Positions 34,780-45,899 of a stretch of DNA of 64,000 nucleotides are shown piece after piece. Where the stretch lies: the NCBI GenBank assembly GCA_015680685.1, contig MNCI01035354.1, positions 1,262,253 through 1,326,252 of the forward strand, given 5' to 3'. Position 1 is the stretch's first letter. The number at the start of each line of letters is the position of its first letter. The stretch is from Gnetum montanum (taxonomy: Eukaryota > Streptophyta > Gnetopsida > Gnetales > Gnetaceae). Both the position numbers and the translations under genes were made by a program. The notes beneath the pieces were generated by a model. That model made no database searches. It was not told where the DNA came from and saw only the letters and a program-made list of their open reading frames with translations.

Positions 34780-35205
34780 AGAAGTAGTTACGACAAGTGT
34801 AGCAGTAATAGACAGTAGCATAATGTAGTCCACCTCCACCACTACCTTCATCATGAGGACATCCACTAGGATGATTGGTAGGCCAACTACCCAGTCAAGG
34901 ATTGACATCAGCAATAGTGTGAAGAACAAGGTCAGTAGGAAGTAGTTACCATCATAAGAATGGTGAGACCAATCCTATCACCCTCCCTGATACCTATGTT
35001 GGACTCGATGAAGGTAGTCATTGGGGATGTGCCTAGTAGCATGCTGATGATGATGGAGAAGGTGTTTCTCATGAATGCAAAGTACTTCCCTTCAAAGTCA
35101 CCCTTTTCACCCATGAATCTTATGAAGTTATCCATGGAGTAGAGTGTGTCGATTGTGTCCAGAAAGATCAACATATTTTTCATCACTTTCATCAATTCCA
35201 TGTTA
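34780..35205 (-). pseudogene. AZG-like purine permease gene fragment
   Basis: Minus strand, about 135 codons in two frames joined by a one-base shift near 34940. Readable words in order: [78 protein letters not shown] and VVEVDYI. These match, in order and spacing, the central part of plant AZA-guanine-resistant (AZG) transporters of the NCS2/nucleobase-ascorbate family: an ILDTTGTLYSM helix, GTSPVTAFIES and GIREGGRTGLT, from memory. AZG proteins are polytopic plasma-membrane carriers of adenine, guanine and cytokinins. Only about a quarter of such a protein is present, without start, end or clear intron borders. It is a captured or processed fragment, not a working gene. Confidence 0.75.
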
Positions 35206-35364
35206 ATTTAAGGCATTACAATGCCAAACTTGGTAGTTACACCAATATAAATGAACTAGTATAAGATTTTACCATACCAACGTATTATTAAAATAATTAT
35301 TTTAAAACCTTGTTGAAGTATAAATAGGACTTCAACTTTATATTGATTTGTGCACCCATGAGGC

Positions 35365-35615
35365 ACCTATTGGGCATCATTTGGGCACCAAAGGTGGAAC
35401 CAATGTGAACCCAATGGCCACCAAAGGTGGAACCAATGTGAACCCAATGTCCACCAAAGGTGTGCAATGTGGGGTGTGAAACCCAAGGGCCACCAAGTGT
35501 GCACCTAGTAGGCATCCATCAGGAACCAAGGTGCACTCATTGGGCACCATTTGTGAACCCAATGGGCACCAAAGGTGTACAACCTAGTGCTGAATCCAAT
35601 AGGCACCAAAGGTAT
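35365..35615. repeat. GC-richer minisatellite, 33-bp and shorter units
   Basis: CCACCAAAGGTGGAACCAAT followed by GTGAACCCAATG repeats in tandem at 35387-35452, then degenerates into CACCAAAGGTG and CCAATGGGCACC units to 35615. Frames through it give His/Trp/Gly or Thr/Leu repeats and are not genes. Confidence 0.8.
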
Positions 35616-36847
35616 GCATGCAAAATTGATACCCAAGCAAACCCACATTAAATTGAAGTCTAATTTTCCTTGAATAATTATTATGTAAGGATTTTTTGAT
35701 CTTTGTGGCAACTATAGACCATTAGAGTCCATTGTTAGGCTATCGAGGTGGTTATACTATGAAATAGCAAGGAAAAATCAGAATATTAGGTGAAGTCTCC
35801 CTTGTAATTCTCATAATCCATGCTTTTATTTATGACTTCAATTTGATTTAATCATTAATTTTCATTCTTAAACTTGTGATTAGAAGTTAGGATGAAGATG
35901 CATGTTTTTACTTATGAGTGACAAGCATAAGTGTGAAATTTCTTTGGATTCAATTCTAATCATTTATTGTCTTGATTATTTCTTTAACTTTTTAAATTGT
36001 TCCTCCATGGGATATGACTCATGGGCTAGTCATAGATGAGGTGACTTCTTTACAATGAAAGAAAGATAAATTTTAAAGGTATCTAGCACCAAATTTTGTT
36101 TGGCTCATTAAGAGGATTAGCATCACAACATTAACAAAAAAATGTCATTTGTGCTATGAACATATACGTAAATGACAATGTTAGTAGATCTTAGCAAAAG
36201 TATTGAAAACATTCTTTCTTTAGGACAGTTTACACACATGGGTCCAAAACTCATAGACTTACTAGCTCATCAATACCAGCATAAGGCCAACCAAGTGCAA
36301 CATCCTTCCTCACCAAAACAATGTCTCCCAATTCAATGCAAGAGCCAACACCCATTACCACTCCAATACAAAATATAATAGATGAACTTATCACTATGGA
36401 GAGACAAACAATTCCATGCATTACTACTGAAAGAAAATTGTGTAATTGTGGACCAACCTTTTAGAATGTCAACACAATCATTACACCAACCCACAACAAC
36501 TGTGAAAAACAAGTGTGTTCACAAGAAATGGCAAGGTCCACTAAACCAAAAGATACCCAACGGCCAACAACTGAGAACTTTTAATTATCCAAAACATGCA
36601 TGGAAACATCGAAACCACTTATTAATTCCCATTCTAAGAAAATGACCCCAAATAAGAACTTACAAATGGAAATACTAAACGAAATCATACACCAATAGAG
36701 GAACTAGGAACTTAGATGATTAAAATTCAATTACCATCAAGATTACATGGGATGATAACTAAAAAAGTAAGTCATTAAGGATGGTAAGTAAGAAACGTCA
36801 AGTGTATGATCTAGGAAAACTAGGGTCCATTATGTGAACACCTGCCC
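35616..36847. other. Unassigned DNA before the element D spacer
   Basis: Nothing recognised to about 36130. At 36172-36645 two plus frames (68 and 87 codons; Gln/His/Pro/Lys-rich) are separated by stops. Their composition resembles Athila gag tails, but no motif confirms this. Confidence 0.3.
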
Positions 36848-38365
36848 ATGAGTTTAGTTGTGGGGGAGATATCAATCATGATCAAGAAATTAATAAGTGA
36901 TTTTCAAATTTTTTCTTTTGCAATTTCTTTTTGATTTTTAATTTTTTGTTATTCCTTTTCACATTTCTTACTAATTTTTACATTCTTTGATGTCTGTTCA
37001 TCTCTTTAATCTTTTTCCATTTTTATTATCTTTTTTATCTTTTTCATACTATGTTTTCATTTCCTTGTACATATTCTTGTCAATTTTCAATAAAACGCAT
37101 CAAATAAGACAAGATGTTGTCCCAATAAGGTGAATATTTCTCTATATTGTGAATTATAAGGGATTGGTTATCTATACAATGAGACCACACCATCCATCCA
37201 ACCATTCCAATAATAAGAGGTTGTTCCCATGGCCATAACAATATTCTTTCCATCATCAAACTAATAATAAACTTTTGATCATTATTCCTAGACAAAAAAG
37301 TGAAGAACCAAGTGGGAATGTAAAGGGATTTCCTTAGATTGCTGCTATAAGTTCTATCTTGTTGTCAAGGAACTATTAGATCCTTGTATATCTAATAAAA
37401 AATGGGAGTAAGAGTATAATAAGTGATACCTCACCATGCCATTTGAAAGATAGGTTACCCATGCCTAAAGGTACTCCTCTAGTAAGGTTGAAACAATTAA
37501 AAATAAACTCCATGCACAAAAATAAATTTCTGGGGGTTCCATGAAAAAGACATGTTACCCATGCTTGAAGGTTGATGGCTTCTCAAAAATTGAAAAAAAA
37601 AAGTGCAATGAATGAACTCCTCCCTTAGATAATATGCCAAGTGCCAATACTTTTTGAAATAGTGATAGTCTTATAATTGTAATTCCAAGAGATGAAATGA
37701 TGTGATGTCACTGGAATTTGGTCTGGACTTGATTTGAATCTTTGAAAGAAGGGCTAATGATTACTTTAACCATTAATAACACACAAGGATTCATTATGTT
37801 TATGGTAAGATACCTCACATCCTGATTTCAACAATCCTTTCTATAGTCCATCTCATCTCACTATATATTTAAACATAACTTGTGGTTTTGTATAATGTAG
37901 TGTTATTTTCCCAATCTAGTAATACTAACATGTTTGTTTTGCTAGACAAGTATGTCTTACATTCAACTTCTTGAGTGCCTAAGGACACTTTAGGCATGGT
38001 TATACAAGGTTACTAAGGACTAGAGCCTACTTTGGGGAGGATCCACTTGTATAACTCTTATATTTAATACTTTCTAAGCAATTCCACATCATCTTGTGCC
38101 TTCCAAGATCATCCAAAATCTAATAAATACTTTCTATAATCTCTAATACTTCGCCCATACATCAAAAATTCATCATCCATCTCTTGTCCATATAATAAAC
38201 TTCTGCTATTTAAGATTTCTTCTTAAGGAACTTTGAATGACAAATTTTTAAAAACTATGTGTCATTAATGACCATGATCCTATATATAAGATTTAAATCT
38301 TTCAAATATTCCATTTGGCTCATTTTTTCTAAGAAAAATCAATGAAAATGTTGAACTTTTTAATG
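36848..38365 (+). other. Post-pol noncoding spacer of element D
   Basis: It begins with TTTAGTTGTGGGGGAGAT (about 36853), the equivalent of the B and C post-pol box. Later it carries GACATGTTACCCATGCTTGA (37546), identical to C 48004, and TTTGGGGAGGATCCACTTG (38031), as in A, B and C. No frame is sustained. Confidence 0.65.
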
Positions 38366-38640
38366 GTGATGTTGTATTTATGATGTCGTAGGCATCTATG
38401 ATGTATAATCTATGATGTTGTGCATATAAAATTATTATATATAAGCATGAGAGTTAGTGAAATTTTTCATCTCCCATTTGTAGCAAGGGAATTTTTTGTA
38501 GTTTTTCCTCAGACCTCTTGCACACTCGCTTCCAAAGGCCATAACTTTGCCCTTGTAGCTTTGATTTTCAAAAGTCTTAAATCCTAGTGATCTTGGAGCA
38601 TTCAACTTAGTCGTGGGGGTGCATTGCATGATATAAGTGA
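38366..38640 (+). promoter_or_regulatory. Candidate internal promoter block of element D
   Basis: Three TATGATGT words at 38379-38421 precede GCATATAAAATT (38422) and TATATATAAG (38437). The downstream stretch (CTTCCAAAGGCCATAACTTT, then TTAAATCCTA) is homologous to the leader after the internal TATA in C, and it ends with TTAGTCGTGGGGGT (38607-38620). ORF3 itself is missing in D. Confidence 0.45.
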
Positions 38641-39544
38641 ATAAAAATTTGAAAATTTGAGCCAAAAATCCCTAATTCCTGGAAGATACTATAAAGGGTA
38701 AGAACAAAGAAATAATAAGAATCTTAAAGTTAATCAATCAAACTAAGGCCAGAAAGATAAATAATATGCTAGAAAATACAAAAACAAACTATCTTTAATT
38801 ATTGAAAGAGAAGATTACATTAGGGTTCCAGACCCCACTAAACATCCAAAATCTCTCAAGACACTCAAATAGCTTGAGGCTCTACAATCACACAATGGGT
38901 GTTCTCAATGCAGGACAGGATTACTTATATCTTCAAGGATTCAACTAGAAGTTTCAACAACCTTTTGTAGTAGGAATCTATCTTCTTCTTCAAAAGGACA
39001 AGGATCTTCATTCAAATCGAGAATGATTGGAACACAGGTTGATGTTGAGGGTTGATCAGATGGGTAAAGTTAACAACATCCATATTTATCATAGGCTTCT
39101 ATTTGGGTAACAGGAGGTTGTGAAGGTTGTGGAGGATCTAACATGGATTCAAATTCATCATCAGGTAATTCAGAAATTTCAAACACCACTGGGTTTTTTG
39201 TTGGACAGGACATCAAGGGTTCATTGGGTTCAGGACAAAGGGTTAAAACATATGTACAACGAAACAAGGTAGATTTAGGGACTTCTCTAGTCATGAGATT
39301 TGGAGTGGATACATAACATGTTCCCATAGACCAATAATAAGTAGACATTCAATTATTTCATACTTTACTCATTGCCATTAATAAATGTTGAATTCTTTGC
39401 TTAGTATAATTTTAGAGTTAGAAATTTTTTCAAGGATGTTGCCATAAAATTTTAATGTCAAATCTAATTTGTTTAGGTGACACATAAAATGACATGTGAT
39501 AGTGTGAAAACAGTAGATTTGGAAATGAAGTACTCAAAGGGTAT
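38641..39544. other. Unassigned; holds a 92-codon minus-strand frame
   Basis: The minus frame 39348-39070 encodes a Pro/Glu/Thr-rich acidic product (ELPDDEFESMLDPPQPSQPP core) with no family I recognise. It could be a fragment of a retroelement or host gene, or chance. The rest of the stretch shows nothing. Confidence 0.25.
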
Positions 39545-39725
39545 AAAATGGTGTGGCAGTGTGCAACAAGTACAAATTATAAAAGTTATGCAAGTGGGTC
39601 CTCCCTAGAGTAGATTCCTACATATGATGCCCTTATGTAACCACATCTGAAAATGTCCATAGGCACTAAAAGGGTTAAATGTAATCCACACTAGTTCCAC
39701 AAAACACACACATGTAGATACCCAA
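39545..39725 (-). mobile_element. Inverted fragment of Athila spacer
   Basis: Colinear with element A plus-strand 4435-4600: GTGGGTCCTCCC, ATGCCCTTATGTAACCACA, GGTTAAATGTAATCCACAC and CCACAAAACACACACATGTA. It is therefore minus-oriented, opposite to D on its left. It marks a further truncated copy or a rearrangement. Confidence 0.75.
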
Positions 39726-40447
39726 CTAATAGAGAGTCTCTTACATAACTTGAGATTGATATTTGAATTCACAAGATATAAGAGATACTAGGCCAATTCT
39801 TAATCAATTAACCAAGAGCTGTATACACACTCATGCACTCTTTACATCTATTCTCATGATACCTCACTTACATCTCTCCTTGGCACAAGCATGAAACAAA
39901 CTAATATTTATTAAAAAGAGTAGGAAAGATACCTAGAAACCTTTCTCCAACTTAACTAGAGGATATTTAGCTATTTTGCATCCTTGTCCACCTTCTCCCA
40001 ACTAATTTCCAAATTGAAATTGAAATTTTAGAAGTTTTCCTACTCATTTGAGTCATCTTGAACCTCCTAAAGATGTTTCATTGTCAAACTTGGAATGAAG
40101 GTGAGATGTCTCATATGGTCTTGAGACTTCTTCAATGTAGCTAGGATGTCTCATCCCAACCTAAGACATCTCAACTACTTGTAAGATGTCTCACTATGAT
40201 TTGAAACATACCATCCAAATCTAGGATGTCTCACTTGAGATGTCTAGATTTTTCCTGAGATGTCTCCCTTAAACATGGAACATCTCCTACAAGCTCTTAA
40301 TTTCCAACTAAGAAATCTCTCCTGAGAGCTCAAATATTAGGCAAGATGACTCCATGGTCTCCAAGATATTTCCACAAAGCTAAAAATCTACAAAAACACA
40401 CATGTAAAGAAAAGAACAATGGAATCACAAGAGATGTTCCTACAACA
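39726..40447 (-). repeat. LTR of family F, copy 1
   Basis: In minus orientation it starts TGTTGTAGGAACATCTC at 40447. It carries about eight AGATGTCTC/GAGACATCT words (40060-40330) and the word AGAAACCTTTCT..., seen in reverse order also in the copy at 61.6-62.5 kb. Its outer end directly abuts copia gag codons, so it inserted there. The left end is not defined and no interior follows, so it is a solo or truncated LTR. Confidence 0.6.
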
Positions 40448-41009
40448 GACTTTCATCTTGTATTCAAGATTTAGAGTTCTAACAATATTATAAAAAACTT
40501 TACTCTAAAGAAGATCTTGACCTATTCCTTTAATGGAACTAACAAGATTACATACCTAATAAAAGTACTGATGAATTCTTTCAACCTTTCACATTATGAT
40601 ATTTTTAAACTAATTCAACCAAAGGAAAAGTTTTGATTACTTTACCACATTATTATCTTCATGGGTTACCTCCAAGGTATCTCTTACTTCTTTAGGAGTC
40701 ATATAATGGTTAGCCCAATTGTAGTCTTTTGCATTAACATATATGTTATTGCATACCTAGCTTTTGAATCACTCATAATAATCTTTGTATCATTATCATC
40801 AAACTAAGAATGCTCCTTTGTTGATGTCATATCAACAACACTCTTTCACATATTAAATATAAACAATTCTATTCTTGCACTTAATCTTTCCAATAGACAT
40901 CATTAGTGCCATCAAAAAGAGGTGATCATGCAAGTGACATTCTTTATTGCCCCTCCATTTCTCCAAGTTATCAAATCTAGTGAAAGAGACTAACCATGCT
41001 ATGATACCA
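40448..41009 (-). pseudogene. Copia-type gag relic, N-terminal part, with primer site
   Basis: Minus strand. TGGTATCATAGCATGG at 41009-40994 is an initiator-Met-type primer site with one mismatch to the usual TGGTATCAGAGC. Downstream frames give FDNLEKWRGNKE-like, MTPKEVRDTLEVTHED and KVFYNIVRTLNLEYKMKV, matching the UBN2 copia gag domain. Stops and shifts are frequent. It is cut at 40448 by LTR F. The stub at about 41014-41137 is probably what is left of its 5' LTR. Confidence 0.7.
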
Positions 41010-41137
41010 CTTATGCATCGATTAACTTAGAAGAAGGGAGGATGAATGACTTATATAATAAAAATAAAATCATAAATTAAATTATTGAAATAAAAGTACA
41101 AAGTCGTATATACTCAAAAGTGTCAAACTGTCAGTCA

Positions 41138-43570
41138 CACAAAAGTGCAAAGTGGTATATACTCATCTAGATGAGTATGTGCCTGATTTCACCTTCATCC
41201 TCACCAAGATGAACAACTGTAATGGCATGATATGGAAGGAAACATTGTAATTCATTTTGATTGATCTATGCCTGTGATGCTACTTCAAACTCTTATGAAG
41301 TTAGGCATCCATGATTTTCAAGAAGAGTACGTTGTGCATAATTACAACTACAAGGACTACCATCCCACTGAAACACAATGCTAAAGAGATTGACATTAAG
41401 ACAAGCAACAAGAGTATGTGAAGGGGAAATGATTCACTAATCCATTGTTCCTATTAAACTAGGACAATAATGAGGGCCTTTCTCTAAAGGCTTTCAACAT
41501 GAAAATTCTCCATCCCTTGATATTAGTGATGGGGATGTAAACATGAATCTACATTTGACTATCAACAAACCAGGTTCAAGAAAAGATGGTAGTCAAGGTA
41601 GGGGCTTGAACAAGTGTTAAGATGATAAAAAACCTAACAAATGTCATTGTGACAACCAAAGGGGAGTTGGCAAATACCATGGTGGTGGTAGTCCTCCTTC
41701 CTCTTCATCCTCTTCATCTACATCTTTTTTCTTCTTCTTCTTCTTCTTCTTCTTCTTCTTCTTTTGAAAAATGCCACAAAAGAAACAATCGTTATGGAGG
41801 TGGGTAAAAAAAAATAATGCTAGCCACCATACCCATGATAATCGAAGGGGTAACAAAGGACATCATCGATGACAACAAAATAATGCTGATGATGAGCCCT
41901 TACTGGTAACTCAAAGTATGCTTAACATTGCAGAGATAGTCAAGATCCCAACTAGGCATGTGAAAGAGAGTCTGATCAAGTGCTTAGACATGATCAATAT
42001 CCCAAGATTTGAGGGGGGATATAACTTTAATCCACAAAACCATCTACAAACTTTTCATGATACCTGTGTCTTACGAAACATAGAGAATAACTGGTAGAAA
42101 TTGAAGCTATTCCCTAAAAAACTCATCAAAGAGGATAAAAGCTGGTATCAGTCCTTGGAGCTAAAATCTATCCACCGATGGAGTACAATGCTTGAGCCAT
42201 TCAATGACAAATACCAGACATACTCCAAAGTGTCTAATCTAAGAAGGCAAATCCAAGGCTGGAAATAGGGAACACATGAACCTTGAATGCCATGATGGGT
42301 AGATATTATTCTCTCTTACATCAATGCCCTAGCCATCATCATTCTTATAGAGAAAAACTCCACCACATTACCATAAATGGTCTTAGAGTAGAAACTAAAA
42401 GAATTCTTGGGATTTATGCCCAAGGAAGACTATCTAAACAAACAGCTCATCAAATACAAAGGCTGATAGAATAGGTAGCAAAAAAAGAAGTGAGTTGCGA
42501 AAAAGAAAAAGTACAGAAGAATATAATAAAAATCCTTCCATTAGGAAAAGGAAGATCCGATTCTATAATAAGGAGAAGTCACCACTCGATGAGGTGGTGA
42601 ATAGGAAAACCTTACCCATCCAAAATTCTATTTTTGATATTTTGACAAAGATTGATAAATTATGAACTCTTTAGATGAAAAATTCCAAATTGCTATGAAG
42701 ATTGCTAAATAATCCAAACATCAAAATAGTGATCACAATTGTAGGAGGCAGAAAGAAGCTAAAAGTACTTATCAAAGAGGTAAGAACACAACTGCTACAG
42801 TAGAAGAAGATGTGAAGACAGACTTTGATAATGATGTTGGGTGTGCCATTTGTCAATATGAACATCTAAAGGGATGTTATCCTATGGTGTCACACTTACA
42901 AGAGTCTAAGATGTATGCATTGAATCCTCTACTAGTCAGGAGGCAAGTACCCAAACAATTACCTTATCCTCAAGGCATTCCAAGGCAATTCCACTAGAAA
43001 CATCAAATTTACTATCCAAGTGGGACTCCATCACAACTGTATGAGCAATACCAATAGTGGCACCAACCACAATCATAGGTAATGCCATTACCAAGACAAA
43101 TATACCCTTATAAGCAACCAAATCCATATGGGTACTATGTTTAGCAACCCATTTCTCCATGAAGTTTGGCCAACCATGCCTCATTTTAGTAGCATTATTA
43201 CCCTCCAAAGTACCATTGAACTCATTCACCATCTACTTGAGGGGAGCACCCATATCCATACCACCCTTCACATATGTTTACACACATCCCTCTACCTTTA
43301 ACATAGTTACCTCCTACTTTGTCCATGCAAGGTGATATTCCTTCATAGCCACAACAACAAAGTGCTACGAGGGCTTTAAATTTACAAATGACCTTTCAGC
43401 TGAGTGTTTTGAACAATCAATTTAGGAAATGACCATTTTCTGATCCAACAAGCCTTCCAAAACCTCACAACCTAATGTGTTTGGTTACCCTATATCTTCA
43501 ACATCCTCATCCTCTACATCAAACACATTTGAGAATCCTTCAAACCAAATGCCACATTAGATCTACACTA
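41138..43570 (+). pseudogene. gag of element C
   Basis: Frames broken by many stops. Recognisable in order: EYVPDFTFIL (41175), a Ser-rich tract, EPLLVTQSMLNI (41897), capsid-like FPKKLIKEDKSWYQSLEL and RRWSTML... to LRRQIQGWK (42110-42265), GIYAQGRLS (42412), and the knuckle-like CAICQYEHLKGCYP with His (42843-42890). A Pro/Gln-rich tail with MQGDIPS near 43330 follows. It is the same protein order as in B and D. Confidence 0.75.
41724..41765 (+). repeat. (CTT)n microsatellite in gag Ser tract
   Basis: About a dozen CTT units lie where B and D encode a Ser-rich stretch with mixed codons. In frame it extends the serine run. Confidence 0.9.
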
Positions 43571-43639
43571 TCATGCTAACTCATGTTGTTTATAATTAGA
43601 TCAAGTTTAGAAACCTTCCCATGAAATGATCTAACATGG

Positions 43640-44076
43640 TAAGTCCTCTTATTTGGTTGCAAATCATAGGAAATGAGCCATGCAAGGCTCTTTTTAATTT
43701 TGGTTCCAATTTTAATCTCATCTCTTATGACATGCACAAGGCCTAAAACCTACCACCTCTCAAGAAGAGTAATATATATTTAGAATTGGTAGACCAATCA
43801 ATCATTGTTCCTTTAGGATTAGTGGAGGACATCATGATCATAGTTTGTGGGTGGTCTTATCCTCTCGATGTTCTTGTGAACAAGGTAGAAAATAGCAAGG
43901 GAAAGTTCTCCATGATTATGGAACATGCATGGTTGAGCATTGTTGATGCACAAATGGGCATCTGGGACCTCTCATTGAAAATATCCAAGGAAAATGAATT
44001 TGGATGGCTTGAGAAAAAGCGAGTTCCATGCATTACGTACAGTGATAATAGGTGCAATTACATGCAGAAAATATGA
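43640..44076 (+). pseudogene. Protease-like segment of element C
   Basis: KALFNFGSNFNLIS at about 43688 occupies the aspartic protease active-site position with Asp replaced by Asn. It is followed by an open frame (43786-44076) with VPLGLVEDIMI, IIVCGWSY, IMEHAWLSIVDA and VPCITYSD, nearly the same as B 20090-20340. The protease would mature Gag-Pol; this copy lacks the catalytic residue. Confidence 0.7.
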
Positions 44077-44419
44077 TCCATTAATAGTACATTCATCAAA
44101 GCATGCAATCAGTATGCACATGCAAGAGATATCCAAAGGTGCCTATAGACAGCAGCCACAAAATAGGAGGACACCCAGTGCCTAACAACTAAGTTTAATA
44201 GTAGCAAATTATGCATGGAACCCAATGAGAGCTTGACATGTGCTTATGTCGAAGGCATGGATGAACTTGAGCAAGTTCATCATCAACTCTTTAATGATGA
44301 AAATGATGATACCTGTTGGTGAGAGTTGGAAATCCCTAATAATTTCAAGTAAGAGCCCCTAGAGTTAAAAACTCTGGTAGTTTACATGGAGTATGCATTT
44401 TTAAATAATGGCAAGTTGG

Positions 44420-45115
44420 TCATAATTAATGCAAATCTTACTCCTGAACAGAAAGACAAGCTATTGTAGGTGGTCAACAAATGGCTAATAGCCTTTGCTT
44501 GGTTATATCTTGAGCTAACAAGAATCAATCCAAGGATATGCCAACATCACATTTACACCAACCTAGCCATGAAGCCAAGAAGATAACCACAAAGGTGGTT
44601 GAACCCCAAGTTGAAGCAAATCATTAAAGAGGAAATAGAAAAACTCCTCAAGATAGAATTCATCTATCCCCTTACATATAGCAAGTGGGTTAGTCCACTA
44701 ATAATTATGCTAAAGAAAGGTGGCAAGTGGAGGATCTACATCAAATTTATACTATTAAATATGGAAACATTTAAAGATCACTTTCCATTGACATTTTTGG
44801 ACCAAGTGTTGGATACTATATCTGGGCATTGTTATTATAGCTTCTTGGATGGTTACAGTGGCTATAATCAAATCCATATTGTGCCAAAAGATTAGGCCCA
44901 AACAACATGCAAAAGTCCTTAGGGGAATTTTGCATATTGTAAGATGTCATTCAATCTATGTAATGCCCCTACAACATTCCAATGCCTAGTCCCTAGTATT
45001 TTTCAATAGCAATGACTTCTCTATCTATGGGACTCCATTTGAGCAAGCCCTAGACTACCTTGAGTAAGTACTAAAAAGATTTGTTGAAACAAACCTTAGG
45101 CTCAATTGGTAGAAA
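44420..45115 (+). pseudogene. Reverse transcriptase of element C
   Basis: An open stretch at 44599-44895 shows the Ty3 RT signature: EEIEKLLKIEFIYPL, SKWVSPLI, KKGGKWRI, DHFPLTFLDQVLD and YSFLDGYSGYNQI. It continues as CKMSFNLCNAPTTFQ and then breaks at about 45005. The next readable part is FSIYGTPFEQALDYLE and VLKRFVE, so the strand carrying the YxDD catalytic motif is missing. The RT is therefore dead. Family: Ty3, Athila/Tat-like. Confidence 0.85.
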
Positions 45116-45179
45116 AGCCATTTAATGGTTCAATAAAACATAGTACTATGGCATAGAATTACTTAGATAGGGATTGAGG

Positions 45180-45800
45180 TAGACTTGGAAAAGATAAGGG
45201 TCATTCAAGGAATCACATGCCAACTAGAGATAGTCAAAGACGTTCAATCATTCCTTGGACATACTAGCTACTACCGATGGTTTATAGAAAATTTTTATAA
45301 GATCACAAAGTCATTGGTTGAGCTTACAAAGAAAGATGCTCTAGTCATTTGGACTAAGAAGTGTGAACATGCATTCCAATAGCTAAAGCAAAAACTCATA
45401 GAAACTCCAATTCTATAGGTACTAGACTGGTCCAGATCATTTCACATAATGATCGATGCATCTAATTATGCCTTAGAAGCCATGCTTACATAGTTGGATG
45501 ATAAGAAACATCCATATTACATCAACTGTATGAGCCAAAGCATTGTTGATGCATAGTTGAATTGCACCATAACTGAGATAGAACTAATGATAATGGTGTA
45601 TGCTCTTAAAAAGTTTAGGCACTATGTGCTTGGCTATAAAGTGTTTGTGCACATAGATCATAGTGTCATCTTCCTCCTAATGAACAAGACAATGATGAGC
45701 CCCTGTATCATACGATGGCTTGTGATCTTGAAAGAATTCAATCTCACAATGGTAGATCAGAAAGGGATTCAAAATGTGGTCGCTAACTATCTTTCTTAGT
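45180..45800 (+). pseudogene. RT connection and RNase H of element C
   Basis: FLGHTSYYRWFIENFYKI (about 45250) is the connection. RNase H follows with MIDASNYALEAML (first Asp, about 45455), ELMIMVYALKKFRHYVLG (Glu kept just before), VFVHIDHSVI (Asp kept) and NVVANYLS at the end (usual VVADxLS, Asp to Asn). It removes RNA from the RNA:DNA hybrid. The third-last catalytic position is changed and two stops interrupt. Confidence 0.8.
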
Positions 45801-45899
45801 TAAGATGGAGTAACAAAGAGGTAAAGAGCCCACTCTCTGATCAATTTCTAGATGAACTCCTCTCTACAAGAGAAATAAATGACCAACTGCCTACAGAAA

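Larger units (their letters stand above)
31294..38640 (+). mobile_element. Element D: Athila-like retrotransposon, 5' part and spacer, interrupted
   Basis: 5' LTR, Asp-type primer site and gag (to about 34256) are followed by DNA with no Athila homology (34257 to about 36130). A region at about 36848-38640 is colinear with the post-pol spacers of B and C. No pol, ORF3 or 3' LTR is found. Either an insertion or a chimeric rearrangement replaced the middle. The element sits directly against a copia gag relic. Confidence 0.7.

Noticed and set aside
34780-35205. A functional purine permease gene
   Set aside because: Only about a quarter of the protein is present, with a frameshift and no start, end or exon borders.
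35297-35711. Frames on both strands with Gly-His-Trp or Thr-Leu-Val repeats
   Set aside because: They read through the 33-bp minisatellite.
39726-40447. LTR F as a member of the Athila family A-D
   Set aside because: Its termini (TGTTG/TGGTG), polypurine tract (AAGGGTGGGAGAG) and motif array all differ.
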